The notes under the pieces were generated by a model. The model was given only the letters and a program-made list of their open reading frames with translations, ran no database searches and was not told the DNA's origin. DNA of 64,000 nucleotides from Tremella fuciformis (lineage: Eukaryota > Basidiomycota > Tremellomycetes > Tremellales > Tremellaceae), in contig CP136494.1 of the NCBI GenBank assembly GCA_032768795.1, positions 372,001 through 436,000 on the forward strand, read 5' to 3'. Positions within the stretch are counted from its first letter, which is position 1; each line of letters begins with the position of its first letter. Below, piece by piece: positions 11,429-23,049 of the stretch. A program made the position numbers and the translations under genes.

Positions 11429-11898
11429 GGATCCCTTCTGAGAAGCCGGGGGCGAGGCGGCGCGCGCGTCCGACACTGTTACACAACGATGAGAGCTATG
11501 CATTCGTTCATCTCTGCAGCTTTGTATATATGAGGCGGGCTGGTAGGGTCGCTCATTGTTGTCCTACTCCGCATCCTACCCAAAGAGGCAATTCCGGTGG
11601 CTATGAGGCGTTCACAGTGCTTATTTGTCAGGACCAGGCGTAGGATAGCCTGCGTCGAACTGCGAGAGTCGAAGTTACCTCGTAGGGAGTATGCAATCGA
11701 GTAGGGCTAGTAGAGTAAACTGAGAGTACAAGAGATACATTCGACTAGAGATCTTCCATACTCGAATGTCTACTATATTTAGTGTTACGGACTTCGAGTG
11801 CCGCATTGAGAAGTTCGCGGTAATTGGGCGGCGGTGGTTGAGTCAGGTCGTTGACGGTGGACGAAACGCGTAGGTCATGAGTAAGAGACCTGCCTCCT
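11429..11898. other. Intergenic, nothing recognised
   Basis: Lies between the stop of the gene ending at 11428 and the Copia relic. It probably holds the 3' UTR of the former. AT content rises towards 11700-11780. No repeat, RNA gene or convincing ORF was seen. Confidence 0.4.
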
Positions 11899-13803
11899 TC
11901 AGGCTGCTCGGAAGCGATCCTGCCATTCTCCGTCATTTCTGCACCAATCTCGAATATCTTTGAGTCTCCACAGTGTCCTCCAGCTCCCCCCCGCATGCAT
12001 GCAGCCTCTGTTATCCCGTGCGCATGTAGAACGTTGCTGATAGGGCTGATGAGTCGAGAGCCGACGATCGGCGTTTCGGCGTTTCGGCTCGCTCAGGTGA
12101 TGTGGCATCACGTCGTCTCCGTCTCTGTCGTCTGCAGGACGACTTGTCATCGTCTCTCTATCGCCGTCGTCTTTCAGCTCGTCATTCATGGCCGCCATGC
12201 GCATGTAGCCGTGCTCCTGCGCCGCGTACTGATCCTCCTGACGTAGGGCTTGAAGACGGTGTGCGGCAACGGCGGCGGCGGGCGATTTGGTGAGCGCGAC
12301 TTCACTCTGATAGGCTGGGCTGATCCCCAGCTCTGCAGTGCCGGTATCGACGGTGTCGACGGTGTCGACGGGTTTCTGACCCGTATCCGCTGCCTCTTTC
12401 TCACCACAGGCTCCCCATGATCCCATCCGATCATCAGACGACGCCGTCTTGCCCTCATCATCGTCGTGCGAGTCCTCGGAGTGATCAGCGAGGATCTTGG
12501 CCTCGATGTCCCTCGCGGCGGCCGTGATGTAGCCCAGGGCAGTCGGGCTGGTGGTTGTCTCGAGAGCGACGGTCCACAGGGATCCTCTCTTACTCAGCAT
12601 GAGCCTCTCGCCTTGTCTCTGCAGCGTCCCGCCGTGTACTTGATCTCCGCCTGCCAGCCACGGGCAAGCAGCCTCGACAACGAGCACACGCTGACTGAGC
12701 AGTCGGCACGAGATACACGTTTTGCAGGGTGTGGCGTCGTCCCGACAACACGACCTCGACCTCACCGGCCTTGACGGCCTGGACGGTGGCCCCGCTAGCC
12801 AGCCCAAAGATGGCGGGCGTCTCGAGCCCTCGCACGCTCTTGAGGATCGAGCGGTGCGGGGTCCAATGATGGGTGGCTCCGCTATCGATCACCCAGCCCG
12901 TCTCGACGGTCTCGACGACGGTCTCGATGTTCTTGGCAACGGCCTCACAGGCGGTCTAACCGTCCTCCGCGATCTCGACGGTCTCTGCGATCTCGACGAT
13001 GTTTTCGGCAACCGTGACGACGGCCTTGCTCTCAGCCCATGGGTTGCCGAGCAGATCGGCCCACTCGTTGGCGGCAACAGTCACACCGATCCATTCCATG
13101 CCGGCGGCAAGCAGCCCCGTGCTTGCCTTGGCCGGGATGGTGATGCGCTTGTCCTTGGTGGGCGGTTTGTCCTTGTCTGCGACCGAGCACTCATCCTCAG
13201 AGCTCTCGTCGCTATCCTCGGTGTCGCTCTGCTGGTCTCGATGACGTCTCTGTCGGTCCCTGCGGTCTCTATGAGTTTTACGCTGACGTGCAGCCTTGGA
13301 GTCCCGTTCCCAATGCCCCATCTCACCCATCGCCAACACTCGTCATCCTTCCTAGCCTTGTTGCGACGACGCTCGGCTACCATGACGTCTCCGTGGTTCC
13401 TCTATGTCAAGCCGTTCTGGTCGAATCGGCCATATCGTCCGTGCGACGGCGGCCTAGCTCGACGACGCGCGAGCTCTGCGGTGTATTTGGACAGAACAAC
13501 AGACCACGTCTGCCGACTCTTGGCGATAGGGGCTAACTCAGCCCGCACGATGTTGAAGGCGGGATCCAGGATTGTCGACAGGAACCTCTGCGCGCGCTCG
13601 CTGTCGCTCAGGACGATCCCGACGCGCTTGCCGTCGGCGATAGCCTTTGAGAACGTCTCGACGTGCGCGCTCATCTCATCGGCAGAGGCCTCGCCTCGGA
13701 GATCTAGCGTCCACAGGCGAGCTTGCACGATCCTCTGATTCTCCGGGAGATCGACCTCGTGCATCTTATCGCAATACTTCCGCATGTCGACGGCGGCAAG
13801 CAA
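11899..13803 (-). pseudogene. Decayed Copia gag-protease relic of a second Copia family
   Basis: Three broken minus-strand frames in gag-to-protease order. At 13803-13402 is a gag-like helical domain (MRKYCDKMHEVDLPENQRIV, LSDSERAQRFLSTI). Near 13340-13270 is a former CCHC knuckle, now split by a frameshift and with the last Cys changed (CWR... then GEMGHWERDS). At 12892-12750 is a protease start (MIDSGATHHWTP ... LQNVYLVP). A further frame at about 12740-12590 continues (LLSQRVLV ... GERLMLSKRG). No integrase or reverse transcriptase and no LTR were seen. Sequence is clearly different from the Copia family at 3515-7816. The frameshifts and absence of pol mark an old truncated insertion. Confidence 0.75.
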
Positions 13804-14241
13804 CTACACCACCCATGCCATGTCCTGCTCATACGCCCCTTCTCCCCTCACACGTTGTGGCCGCTCGCCTCGACACCCACGAGCAACACGCGACTCGGCT
13901 CTTGAGCGACAGACCGCCCCGACTCTGATACCTACAGTACATCGCTACCCTTCTGCCTCTAGCGACTTTGCTTGGACCGATCGACGACCGACGACCAACA
14001 TCTGCATGTGTATAACGAATCCTTGTATGTACAATCCGCCTCATCTGCTCCTCACCTGGACTGGTGTATCCGCCCCAACTGATTCCTTGCATTCGACTGG
14101 TGATGTCCCTTTTGTCCCTTGTTCCCTCATTCCGCTGGTTTGTATCGCGTCGCGTCGTAGAGAGCGGCGAGCGTGCAGACAAGGAGGTTAGCACGGGAGC
14201 AAGCCAAGACGTAGACCAGAAGAGAGGGACGTACCCAAATT
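13804..14241. other. Intergenic, nothing recognised
   Basis: Lies between the gag end of the Copia relic and the stop of the minus-strand gene at 14242. It could hold the lost 5' end of the relic and the 3' UTR of the neighbouring gene. No LTR ends, repeats or RNA genes were identified. Confidence 0.4.
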
Positions 14242-15129
14242 TTAACGCTCGTCCGCAATGACCTCGACTTTGCCTCCATCGTCTTCGTCGTTCCAACCAC
14301 CGTGCTTCTGCGTCGTGCCAACGACAGCTCCTCCTAAGCTTCTGTCCCCGCCCCCTCCCCGGCGTAGCACACCCAGCGAGCTCAAAGAAAATGCCGATCT
14401 GATACTCGCCAGGCTGACCAAGCTGCCACGACGCCGAGGGGCTGTTCTCCTTGCATGCTCCCTGGCTCCCTCTTGCGTCTGGCCCCGTGCATCCCCGCTC
14501 TGGATCCGTACAACCTGCTCGCTCGGCGTGTGCGTGCTGCGCTCGAGAGTAGAGGTAGAAATACGTCGGCCGACCTGGGCGACGGCCGCTCTCGCCCGGC
14601 TGAATGTATGGAGCGAGGTGACGGATGCGGAGCGGGCAGAAGAAGCAAAGTCGAGCAGAGAGGCGCGGGCGAGATCGTTGATGGAGAGACGGTGCGTTGA
14701 GCTTATGGTGCGCTCAGAGTCGTCGGAGGGTGATCTGCTGGGCTCAGATGCGCATTCGGACGAGACAGAGCGGGCGTCGTTATGGTCTTCTGAAGGGAGA
14801 GGAGGGAGAGGGCGTGAGCGTGTGGATGCTGGCGATGCTGGCGATGCTGGCGATGCTGGCGATGCTGGCGATGCTGGCGATGCTGGCGATGCTGGCGATG
14901 CTGGCGATGCTGGCGATGCTGGCCAAGCCGAAGGGGTCAGGGTGGAGACTTGCTGGGCTGCATCATGGCCGTCGTCGGGGTGGACTTGGACGTGGCCATC
15001 TTGATCGCCGGCGTCGATCCAGCTAGACCAAATGGCAAGAAACGCACGAGGGAAAGGGAAGAAAGAAAGAAGCCTTTTTGCCTGACGCAAAGCACTCGAG
15101 TTAACGCCGATATCGCCGCAGGCTGGCAT
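14242..15129 (-). CDS. Hypothetical Ser/Pro-rich protein with Pro-Ala-Ser repeat
   Basis: Open frame of 295 codons if started at the ATG at 15127-15129. The frame stays open further upstream into a CT/AT microsatellite, which I do not consider coding. The central part is a Pro-Ala-Ser tripeptide array from an 11-copy 9-bp repeat. After it comes a Ser/Arg-rich region with several possible phosphosites, ending in a short Gly/Asp-rich tail. Divergently oriented from the gene starting at 15193, leaving only about 60 bp between starts. An unrecognised intron near the repeat is possible. No known domain. Confidence 0.4.
   Translation of the reverse strand: MPACGDIGVNSSALRQAKRLLSFFPFPRAFLAIWSSWIDAGDQDGHVQVHPDDGHDAAQQVSTLTPSAWPASPASPASPASPASPASPASPASPASPASPASTRSRPLPPLPSEDHNDARSVSSECASEPSRSPSDDSERTISSTHRLSINDLARASLLDFASSARSASVTSLHTFSRARAAVAQVGRRISTSTLERSTHTPSEQVVRIQSGDARGQTQEGAREHARRTAPRRRGSLVSLASIRSAFSLSSLGVLRRGGGGDRSLGGAVVGTTQKHGGWNDEDDGGKVEVIADER
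14825..14923. repeat. 9-bp tandem repeat, 11 copies
   Basis: Eleven perfect head-to-tail copies of GATGCTGGC (99 bp). The length is a multiple of three, so copy-number change keeps the minus-strand frame (Pro-Ala-Ser). Confidence 0.97.
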
Positions 15130-15192
15130 GGATGAACATTTGATACACACGCGTGTGCGTTTGTGTCGCTGTCCTTTGTCTATGTGTCCACG

Positions 15193-15251
15193 ATGGACGT
15201 CACTGTAGTCTCTGCTGGTCCGATGGAGATCATGGTCGGTCTCTTTCCTCT

Positions 15252-15283
<32 letters not shown>

Positions 15284-17058
15284 CTCGTACTCCTCCGCTG
15301 ATCCCAGACCGACAAAGGTCACTCCAATGCCCACTTGGACGAGCACGAGCACGAGCACGAGCGTTGGCTAGTGGCCCAGCTGGCCTTGTTGGCTGACAAG
15401 ATTGTCGACGTGGGTTCTCCCTTTCAATCTCTCATCCTCTCACTCGCATGATCATGATCATGTTCGGCTTGGCTTTCTCCCTCTGCGCTTCCCGACCGCT
15501 CGCAGCCGGCCGTCGCTGACCATCAGCGTCTCTCGTCAACCCAAGACCAAGACGCCGACGCGGACACGGACACGGCCTGTCGCTCGCGCATCTCCACCTG
15601 GCTCGAACCTCTCCTCACACCCGCCGCCCTCGCCTCGCTCCTCTCCTCTGCTCCTACTCATCCTACACCCTCGGCCTCTACTGCCGCCGCCTCGGCCAAT
15701 CTCGACCCCGACCTCGCCGTTGATGACCTAGACGCCAACGCCGAGGCCGGGCAGTCGGAGGAGGATGTCAATACCCACCTCTGGCCCGCACCGTCCCCTC
15801 CGCTCGGCATCGCCACGCCCCTTGTCCGCACCGGCGGGAACCCCCTGTCCAAGAGCTCGAGGATCGGCGCAGGCGTGGGCATGACCATGCCGATCCAAGT
15901 GCCCCACAGGCCGTACTCGCATTCGCCTTTCTCCCCCATGGCCACGTCAACTCCTGTCCCCGCCTTCAACAACAACAACAACAACATCAACAACGTCGGG
16001 ACCAAAGGCAACCGCAAACGGCATTTCATGGTACTCCAAGAGCTCGACTTCAATGTGCCAAACAACAAGACCAAGTTGTCGTCGTCATCGTCAACCGCGC
16101 GAGCGGGCTCGAGGTCGACCAACGACGAGGACGAATACGGCTCGTGCGGCACTCCCGCCTCTTACGGCTCGTCCAACGGCAACGGCAACCGCAACGGGAG
16201 GGGCAACCGCAACGGCTCGTCCGGCATGAGCGCGTACGAACGTAACAAGGCGAGCAAAAAGCGAGGTGTGAAGATGACAGATATGGTGAGTCTCGGTGGC
16301 CTTGCCCCTCCCCTCCCCTCTTCTCTCATGCTATCTGGTCCCCCGCTCTGTCGTGTATCCTCCCGCCCTACGATGCGCTGACGCCAGTTCATCACGCTCA
16401 ACATATCCGTCGAGACCCTCTTCGCGGCCATTGCAAAGGCAAAGACAGATGGCCGGGATATCAGCCCCGATTTCGAAGCAAAGTGGTTGGATTTGCTCGA
16501 CCGCGTGACCGACAGCTATCAGCAGCAGAAGGGTGGGTCTCGTCTCGGTCTCCATCCCACTCCCTCCCATCCTCTCCCCTCCGTGCCGTCCTGCCCTTTT
16601 TTCCTCTATCACTGTCCGTTCCGTTCCGCCCCTCTTCTCACACTCACCTGCCCGTCCTCGTCCGCTCTTTGCTACACCCAGACACCCAGACACCCAGACA
16701 CCCAGACATCCAGACCGCGCTGACCTGACCTGCAGACATCATGAGCACCGTCGGCACGGGGTACGACTGGACTAAACGCCACGTTGCCCTCTTGGAGCCT
16801 CGCGAGAGACTCGTCGGCCATGTCGGCACCGACGCCAACAATCACGAAGCCACCGGGCTCGCTGATTTCGTCGCAGATGACGACGAGGTGGAGGCACTGA
16901 TGGATAGCCTGAGAGAAGCGAGAGAGGAGGAATGTGCTGGGTATGATGCGTATCGCAAGGCAAAGGCCAAGGAGGGCATCGAGAGCACTGCAAGGGCAAA
17001 GGGCAAAAGGGTACAATGTACTCGTCCCCGACATTGGTATGAACATGGAGATGAATGA
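15193..17058 (+). CDS. Hypothetical protein, five exons, about 463 aa
   Basis: Proposed exons 15193-15234, 15308-15409, 15506-16285, 16388-16532 and 16736-17058. All phases close and all introns are GT-AG. Intron 1 contains a CT/AT microsatellite and intron 4 a CACCCAGACA-type tandem repeat. The N-terminus (MDVTVVSAGPMEIM then a His/Glu run and RWLVAQLALLADKIV) and the C-terminus (FITLNISVETLFAAIAKAKT, FEAKWLDLLDRV, then an acidic helix and basic end) look folded. The middle is low complexity with Asn, Ser and Asn-Gly runs. I do not recognise the family. The acceptor of exon 3 could alternatively be at 15527. It ends 112 bp before the next co-oriented gene. Confidence 0.6.
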
Positions 17059-17170
17059 CGACGCGTCCACGTGGCAATTATGAGTAACTACTCGTAGCTG
17101 TGATTATCAAACTTTGTCCTTTACTCGTACTTCACTAAGCGTGCTCTGGTGCTCGCCTAGCACTCGCGCT

Positions 17171-20057
17171 ATGCACCCCGCCCACCTCGCTCGAGACCCT
17201 CCTCTGGACGACGATGACGCGTCGACCATCCATGCCGGATCGCGTCGAGGCGATGACGAGAGCCTGGCCACCATGTCTGTCGCCCATCCCGAAGGTCGGG
17301 TGGCCCCTCCCGATCCCGTCGCAGTCGTCATGGGCAACCTCCGCATCTTGCCCTTTGACAGCGTGCACTTTCTCCTTTTGCCCATCGAGTGGTCTCGCCA
17401 GCGGAGAGCTCAGGTCTCTGCCTTGATCGAGGTGGTTTCTCTTTCTCTCTCTCATCACAAAGATGCGACGAGGCTGACCCCACCCACCAGGCCAACGGCG
17501 GCATCTGCGTCGAGATGTACGACGACTTTGACATCATCCTCCGTCCATGGCCACCTCTTGGCGCAGATCGACAAGACCGCCCGCCCTTTCACCCCGGTCC
17601 CCGACTCACGCTCGGGGTCAAACTCCGCGCCGCCCAAACGGTAAACCTCCTCACCGGCCACGAATCGCTCGATCGACCGTGGGGCAGGGATCCGATCCAA
17701 GTCGGTCCGAGTGGCCAGAAGAGGGGTGTGTGCGATAGCGTGTGGCTGGACAAGTGTTTGGAGGAGAAGAGGGTGTTGCCGTTTTCGTGCTATACAAAGG
17801 TGCCGTTGACCCAGTTTGTCGCCGAGATGATCAAGGGCGAGGGCGGGTCGACGTCGACGGGCGGGTCGATGACGGGGGGACGAGCCTTCGAGGTTCGGAA
17901 TCGGGGCGGCAGCGTGGCTTCTTCGTCGTCGTGGTCGGCTGGAGATGGAGATGGCGATGGTGTCGTTGTCGCCGCTTCGACAGGACGAAAAGAGCGGCCC
18001 ACCAAGACCTCCTCCTCGACGATGACATCCGCGCGCGTCACCCGCGGTACCGACGCCTACGTGATCCTGCCCGCCCACATCATGTCATGGTATCTCACCG
18101 TTACCATTATTGCCGCCTGGACCTTTCGAGGCGAGATGCCGCCGCCTGAAGAGGGGATGAGCGCAGACGAGGAAAAAGAGGCAAGATCGAGGTTGAAGAT
18201 CTTGGGGTGGAGTGGAAAGTTGAAGGATCTAAAGGCGTGTCCGCAGGCGGTGAGTCTTCATCTCCCTCTCTCCCCACCCGCCCTTCCCCTCCTGCCATCC
18301 TGCCATCCTGCCATCCTGCCCAAACACACACGCCAACTAACACCCAGGACCGCGTCCAAAGCCCCAACTTTGACACCATCTTTCGCAACTACCGCCTCTC
18401 CATCTATCGACTCCTTCCCGATACCCCGATAAGTTGGAATACGACGAAAAATGAAGTCAAACCGGATCGTGCGGCGTATCCCATCTTGGACGACGAGTCG
18501 TCGGAACCGCCGTTTCCCGGATGGACCGACCGCGATAGCGGCGAGACCAAGCTCGAGCCGATGCCGATCGAGGACGAGCCCGCGCCGGCGGTGATGGCGG
18601 GTGGCGGCAGACCCTCCGGGTCTGCCGCTGGATCTCGTGGTGTCGCCAGCGACGAGCCAGATACCGAGCGACCAGACGGAGGGGGGAGTGGAGACATCGC
18701 CTCGGATGGCGCAATCACGCCGCGGCCGAGCCCACTCCCGCTCCCAATTCAAACGGGAAAACGACAACGTTCAAGTCGACCCGAATCGCCGACCCCGGCT
18801 CACTCCTCGTCCTCTCCCGCCACGCCAATTCGGACTACAGGCATTGGCGATCGTAAACGACCCCGGCTTGCATCCCGTCTGTCTCCCCCGCCCTCGTCGA
18901 GCGACACGAGCGCAGCCACGAGCGCTGGGTCGTCGTCATGCTTGGCGTCAGCGTCAACAGTCCCGTCGACGAGCGGGGCGACATTGTCAGCGCCAGCGCC
19001 GCCGACGCCCGAGACGGCGATGGAGATTGGAGACGAGGAAACGCCGATGGACGCTGTCGACGCTGCCCGGCCAGAACTCTGCTCCCTAGGCGATGTCGCG
19101 AGCATCAACGATGTCCTCGCGGGTCAGGCTACGAGCCGAGCCCAAGGGCGAGCGGCAGTGCGAGGGCAGGCGCGTGATCGGGGGACAGCGCAAGGGGCAG
19201 CACGAGGGAGAGGGAGAGGGGGATGGGCAGTGGGAGGGCGTGGGCGTGGGCCAGGGCCAGGGCTCTCGACGGCGCTATCCCGACTTTTGCCTTCACCTCG
19301 AGCTCTTCCAGCAGAGCCAGAGGTTTCCGTCACCGCCGTGACCGCACCCGCACCCGCATCCCCGCCCGCGATCGACTCGGCTTTGACTGTCGGCAGCCAT
19401 GGCGGAACGGCTTCGGAGAGCAGGGGAAATGCTTTGAGCACAGCCCCCAACCCCGGACAGAGCGAGACCATCACGCCAGCCGAGGACGAATACCCGGACC
19501 ACCTCCCCGACGTACGCCCTTCGATAGACGTCGACGTCGTTGTCGAGCGGGGAGACGGCGAGTCGGATCATGGTCCTACTGGGGAGCGAGTTGTAGGAAA
19601 GCCGCATTCACCATTGCCGGATCTTGCTTCGCCCGCCCCCGCCTCGTCCGCCTCTTCCGCCTTGCCCTTTTCTCCAGGCTCGCCTGTCACCCACCCCTCG
19701 CCTTCCCCCGTCCCCGTACCGGTACCGGTGCCCTACGTGCCCGCGCCCACCCCCTCGTCCGCGCTCGACGCATCTGACAAGCGCCCTCGGGCTTTGTCAT
19801 CGGCGTTGGCGCCTTTCGACAAGGGACAAGATACGAACGGGTCGGCCGATGGCCAAACCACGCCTATCACCACGACCTCTACAGCCACCTCCACCGCCAG
19901 CCCCTCGCTGGCGCTCCCAGAAGATGATCTGCTTCCACCCGCGGCGGGCGCTTGTCCAATATCCACCCGGCCCGAGACCGCCGGATCCGAACAAGTGCCC
20001 CCCTTCGGAAGCTATGAAGCGTGGGCAGCGCGCATGCGGATGAGCTGGCGCCAGTGA
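17171..20057 (+). CDS. BRCT-domain protein, three exons, about 909 aa
   Basis: Exons 17171-17431, 17491-18249 and 18348-20057, joined by 59-bp and 98-bp GT-AG introns with all phases at zero. A BRCT-like fold is suggested near the N-terminus. A strand-helix segment (HFLLLPIEW ... VSALIEANGGICVEMYDDFDIIL) is followed after a loop by the conserved tryptophan helix CDSVWLDKCLEEKRVLPFSCY at the end of exon 2's first third. Such domains bind phosphoproteins or DNA ends in nuclear repair, checkpoint or telomere proteins. Exon 3 starts with a possible folded segment (FDTIFRNYRLSIYRLL) and then becomes a long Pro/Ser/Ala/Arg-rich disordered tail. No second BRCT or catalytic domain was seen, so the specific role is unknown. 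Intron 2 contains a CCATCCTG tandem repeat. Confidence 0.7.
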
Positions 20058-20175
20058 GATGGAGGGTGGGAGTGGACTGCGGGCCGGTAGGGGTTTCGAG
20101 TCTGCATCTGGCGGGGAGGTGGGTGGGTGGCGGGGCGAGATGAGACGAGATCTAGAGACGATGAGATGGGATGTA

Positions 20176-21548
20176 CAGTTACCGAAGAAAGTCCTTGTCA
20201 ACCCGACGCACGGAGCCATGTTCCACAGCGCCGCACTCACCGCTTTCACCTCATTTCCTCAAGTCATGCATGCATTTGGATTCTAAAACTTAGCCTACCA
20301 CTTTGTGGAGCGCCCATGATTGTCAAGGACTGCCTGCACGCGGTGCTCCATTGTATCTATGACCTTGTCAATCACCATTTGGTCAATGTCATCCCATGCC
20401 TGCTGCACCTGCTGCCAAAGCCCCTCTCGCGTCGTCGCCTTGGGCATACACTTGCCGAGGCGTGACTTGACCATTGCCCAGATGTTCTCAATAGGATTCA
20501 AGTCGGGAGAAGAGGGCGGATGGACCAGGAGGGTGATACCGCGATGCTGAAGCTCAGTCATGGTCGCTTTTGCTTTGTGGCATGGGGCATTGTCTTGAAT
20601 GACAAGCACCTGAGAGCGTCAGCACGGCTCTCAAGCACTTGACTCACTTGTTCCTCTGCTGGTAGGGACGCCTGGAGCTGCTCAACAAAGCCTTTGAGCG
20701 CTGGGCCTATGACATGCTTGATGTAGACGCCAGCATTCATGCCCCCTTCTGGAACAAGCACAAGAGGGAAATTCACCCCCTTGGCAATTGCCCCCCATAC
20801 CATGATCGAGAAGCGTCCGGAGTAGAGCGTATGGTGTATATGCTGTGGCAGGAACTCCTCCCCAGCCCTACGAGTGGTGTAGGTCCGACCGTAGTTGATA
20901 TTCTGGACCGACATCTCATCGGTGAAGATGCATCGACGCCAGACTTGGTCCAGATTGGCCACACCCCAATCAATTCGCTTGGCAATTGTTGCAGGACGCA
21001 GGTAGGGGCGCTTTCGAGCAATGCGACGGTGCAGACCGTTGGCGGCAGCGACCTTGTGAATGACTGGAGTCGAGACTTTGTACTCGGCGGCATAAGAAGC
21101 AAAAGTGCGTCGAGGGTTGTGTATCATGTCATGAATGATTCGGCGCTTGTCGCTCTTGGAAAGCGCTTCAGGTCGCCCAGATCGTGGAAGGTCGTAGTTT
21201 GTGCGGTTTTTCTTAAAGCGACGGATGGTGTACAAGACCGTCGAGACTGGCCACTGCAATTGACGAGCAATTCGGGACGCTGTGAGGCCAGCCTTGAAGA
21301 GACCAATGACAGTACCACGCTTGGAGGGTGAGCGAGGTGTGAGAGTCATTGTGGGCGATGTGAGGCATGTAGCTTTGCACCGAGCACGCTAAGTACTTTC
21401 TGAAGACCACTACCGTCGCTATGGACAGTGTGAGCAGCACAGCATTGTTGCTTGACTATGAAAACGACCTTTGCATGACCCCACTACAGTCCGGTTCCCT
21501 GACAACGACTCCGTGCGTCGGGTTGACAAGGACTTTCTTCGGTAGCTG
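20176..21548 (-). mobile_element. Tc1-like DNA transposon, intact, 1373 bp
   Basis: 40-bp terminal inverted repeats (20176-20215 and 21509-21548) differ at one position. They are flanked by TA on both sides (20174-20175 and 21549-21550), the target duplication expected for Tc1/mariner. The ends begin CAG. A transposase gene with one short intron fills the interior and shows no disabling mutation. It inserted just 118 bp downstream of the BRCT gene's stop. Confidence 0.95.
20295..21349 (-). CDS. Tc1-family DD34E transposase, two exons, 338 aa
   Basis: Exon 1 is 21349-20648 and exon 2 is 20609-20295, joined across a 38-bp intron (GTGAGT...GCTGAC...CAG). Splicing restores the catalytic segment ...EEQ|VLVIQDNAPCH. 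The N-terminal third holds paired helix-turn-helix DNA-binding modules (SKRGTVIGLFKAGLTASRIA and a second around residue 65). The catalytic triad is seen as FTDEMS, QDNAPCH and SPDLNPIEN, with 34 residues between the second Asp and the Glu. The product cuts and rejoins the element ends in the nucleus. Length is typical for Tc1 transposases. No stop or frameshift was found, so the element may be autonomous. Confidence 0.93.
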
Positions 21549-21550
21549 TA

Positions 21551-22013
21551 CTGGGAGGGAGGCTGGAAGGCGGTGATGATGCGACCAACGCCACGCCACG
21601 ACGTCTTGCTTCTGGAGATGCTACGTGATGCAATTATCGATTCTGGACTGGATGCAAGACGCGATGCAACATCCAAGAAGTGCGTTGCAACACTGGTACC
21701 AAGTCCATTCAATCACTCACTCGTGGCGGTGTGAGGGTGAGGGTCCGCAACCCGCGGACAACCCCACTGCAGGTCGTAACCCTGTCAGCTGATGCCAACT
21801 GGAGAACACCTATGCCAGGTGACAATGGGCTGGGGAACCCCGGCGCTGGCTGGCACCACCTGGAGAGAGACCCGGGCCAGAACGGACAAGTGATCGTGAT
21901 CACGTGCATTTCGTCCACCTACGCCTTTCGTCCACTAAGGGTCCCGCACGTGATGGTCGGTTTTGGCATTTTGACCGCTCACACTTCTCATAGCCCGTCT
22001 CTCTTCCCATTGT
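21551..22013. other. Spacer between Tc1 element and pogo fragment
   Basis: No convincing gene. A compact stretch around 21715-21775 (repeated GTGAGGGT, then CCGCAACCCGCGG) looks like a transposon end, possibly the left terminus of the pogo fragment. I found no matching partner in the window. Confidence 0.35.
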
Positions 22014-22497
22014 GTGTCTGCATTGATACATGGTTCATCCAAAAGCATGCTCAGTGCTGCATTGATTTCTGCTCTACAGAGCTGCCATGCTCAGCAAGGC
22101 CCAACCCGACCAAATTTCACTCCTATTGCCGGCCAACACTCCATTGACCGCAAGACCCTCCGACGTCACTATGATCGAGCAATCCAGCCAACCCAGCATG
22201 CAAAGGATGGCCGCTCCCTGCTCACCAAGGAGCAGGAGGATGTAATCCTTGAACACTTAGAGCGGCTGGGCAAGAGACATCTCTTCATCACTCCAATCAT
22301 ACTGCAAAATATTGTGGCCAAGATCACCCAGCATTGACCTTGTGACAGCTGGGCCCGACAATTTGTGAAGAAGCATCAAGACCGTGTCAAATGTATGGTG
22401 GTTGGGGGTATGGAGGCCAGCCGTCCCTCAGCAGAGTACAGGCCAGTCTTTGAGAAGTACTTTGATGTGGTGAGCGTGTCACGCCTGGGCTCCCTTG
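22014..22497 (+). pseudogene. pogo-like transposase N-terminal fragment
   Basis: An open frame from about 22014 encodes a helix-turn-helix region with the pogo/CENP-B signature (IDRKTLRRHYDR, LTKEQEDVILEHLERLGKR). It meets an in-frame TGA at 22335-22337 and continues in the same frame with the next expected motif (CDSWARQFVKKHQDRVK, then EYRPVFEKYFDVV) before ending near 22497. The DDE catalytic domain is absent. A premature stop plus a missing catalytic part make this a dead fragment. Assignment rests on motif recognition. Confidence 0.7.
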
Positions 22498-22643
22498 GGT
22501 AGTGACGAAGGAGGAACGGAGCAAGAAGGTTGGGGCTGTAACCCAACGAAGTCGTCACTGGCTCGTCGAGCAAGGACACGGACTAGGAGGTTTGACTCCG
22601 GCGAGGTCGAACTTGACCGAATGGAATCGGACTGGGATGAGGG
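22498..22643. other. Short unassigned flank of Gypsy E
   Basis: 146 bp between the pogo fragment and the 5' LTR of element E. It is not Copia-like, although the sequence flanking the other end of E is Copia. No gene seen. Confidence 0.5.
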
Positions 22644-23047
22644 TGTCACGTCGGCCACGCCTCCATGATCACCAAAGCACGCCTACGAGCCTCGTCCCAG
22701 CCCAGCACGCCTGTCAGACACGTGAGCCTATCGTCGATCCTCGAGTAGCCTCGACGACGCTCGAGTAGCCTTGACGACTCTAGAGCTCGAGCCTCGTCGA
22801 TGGTGTTTCAAGGAGAAAGCCCAAGGCGGTGCAGAGGAGGGCACGGGTGATATATATACAAGTCCTCACCCGTAGACCGTCCTTAGCACCGTGGTATTGA
22901 GTCCCATGGATAGAAAGTAACGGCGCAGCCGTGTTGTCGACGCACGAGAGGCTGTAGGACACACCTTCTCGTGGAGGACAGAGACAGATCGACAGACAGC
23001 ACGTGTGAGAGGGCCTATCAGTCGACGACCGGCCTGGGCCCGTGACA
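22644..23047 (+). repeat. 5' LTR of Gypsy E
   Basis: 404 bp, starts TGTCACGTCGGCC and ends GGGCCCGTGACA. It carries several CTCGAGTAGCCTCGACGA-type repeats in the upstream half, a TATA stretch at about 22850-22859, and the probable transcript start near 22884. Confidence 0.93.
22850..22897 (+). promoter_or_regulatory. TATA box and predicted transcript start in E LTR
   Basis: A TATATATA run lies about 33 bases upstream of TAGCACCGTGGTAT (22884-22897). That 14-mer is exactly complementary to the primer-binding site at 23050-23063, as expected if it is the 5' end of the RNA in a Tf1-type self-priming element. Confidence 0.75.
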
Positions 23048-23049
23048 GT

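Noticed and set aside
14825..14923. CRISPR-like array
   Set aside because: Nine-base head-to-tail units without spacers; a simple tandem repeat.
15130..15315. Upstream extension of the 14242-15129 frame
   Set aside because: Encoded by a CT/AT microsatellite that is also intron 1 of the divergent gene; unlikely coding.
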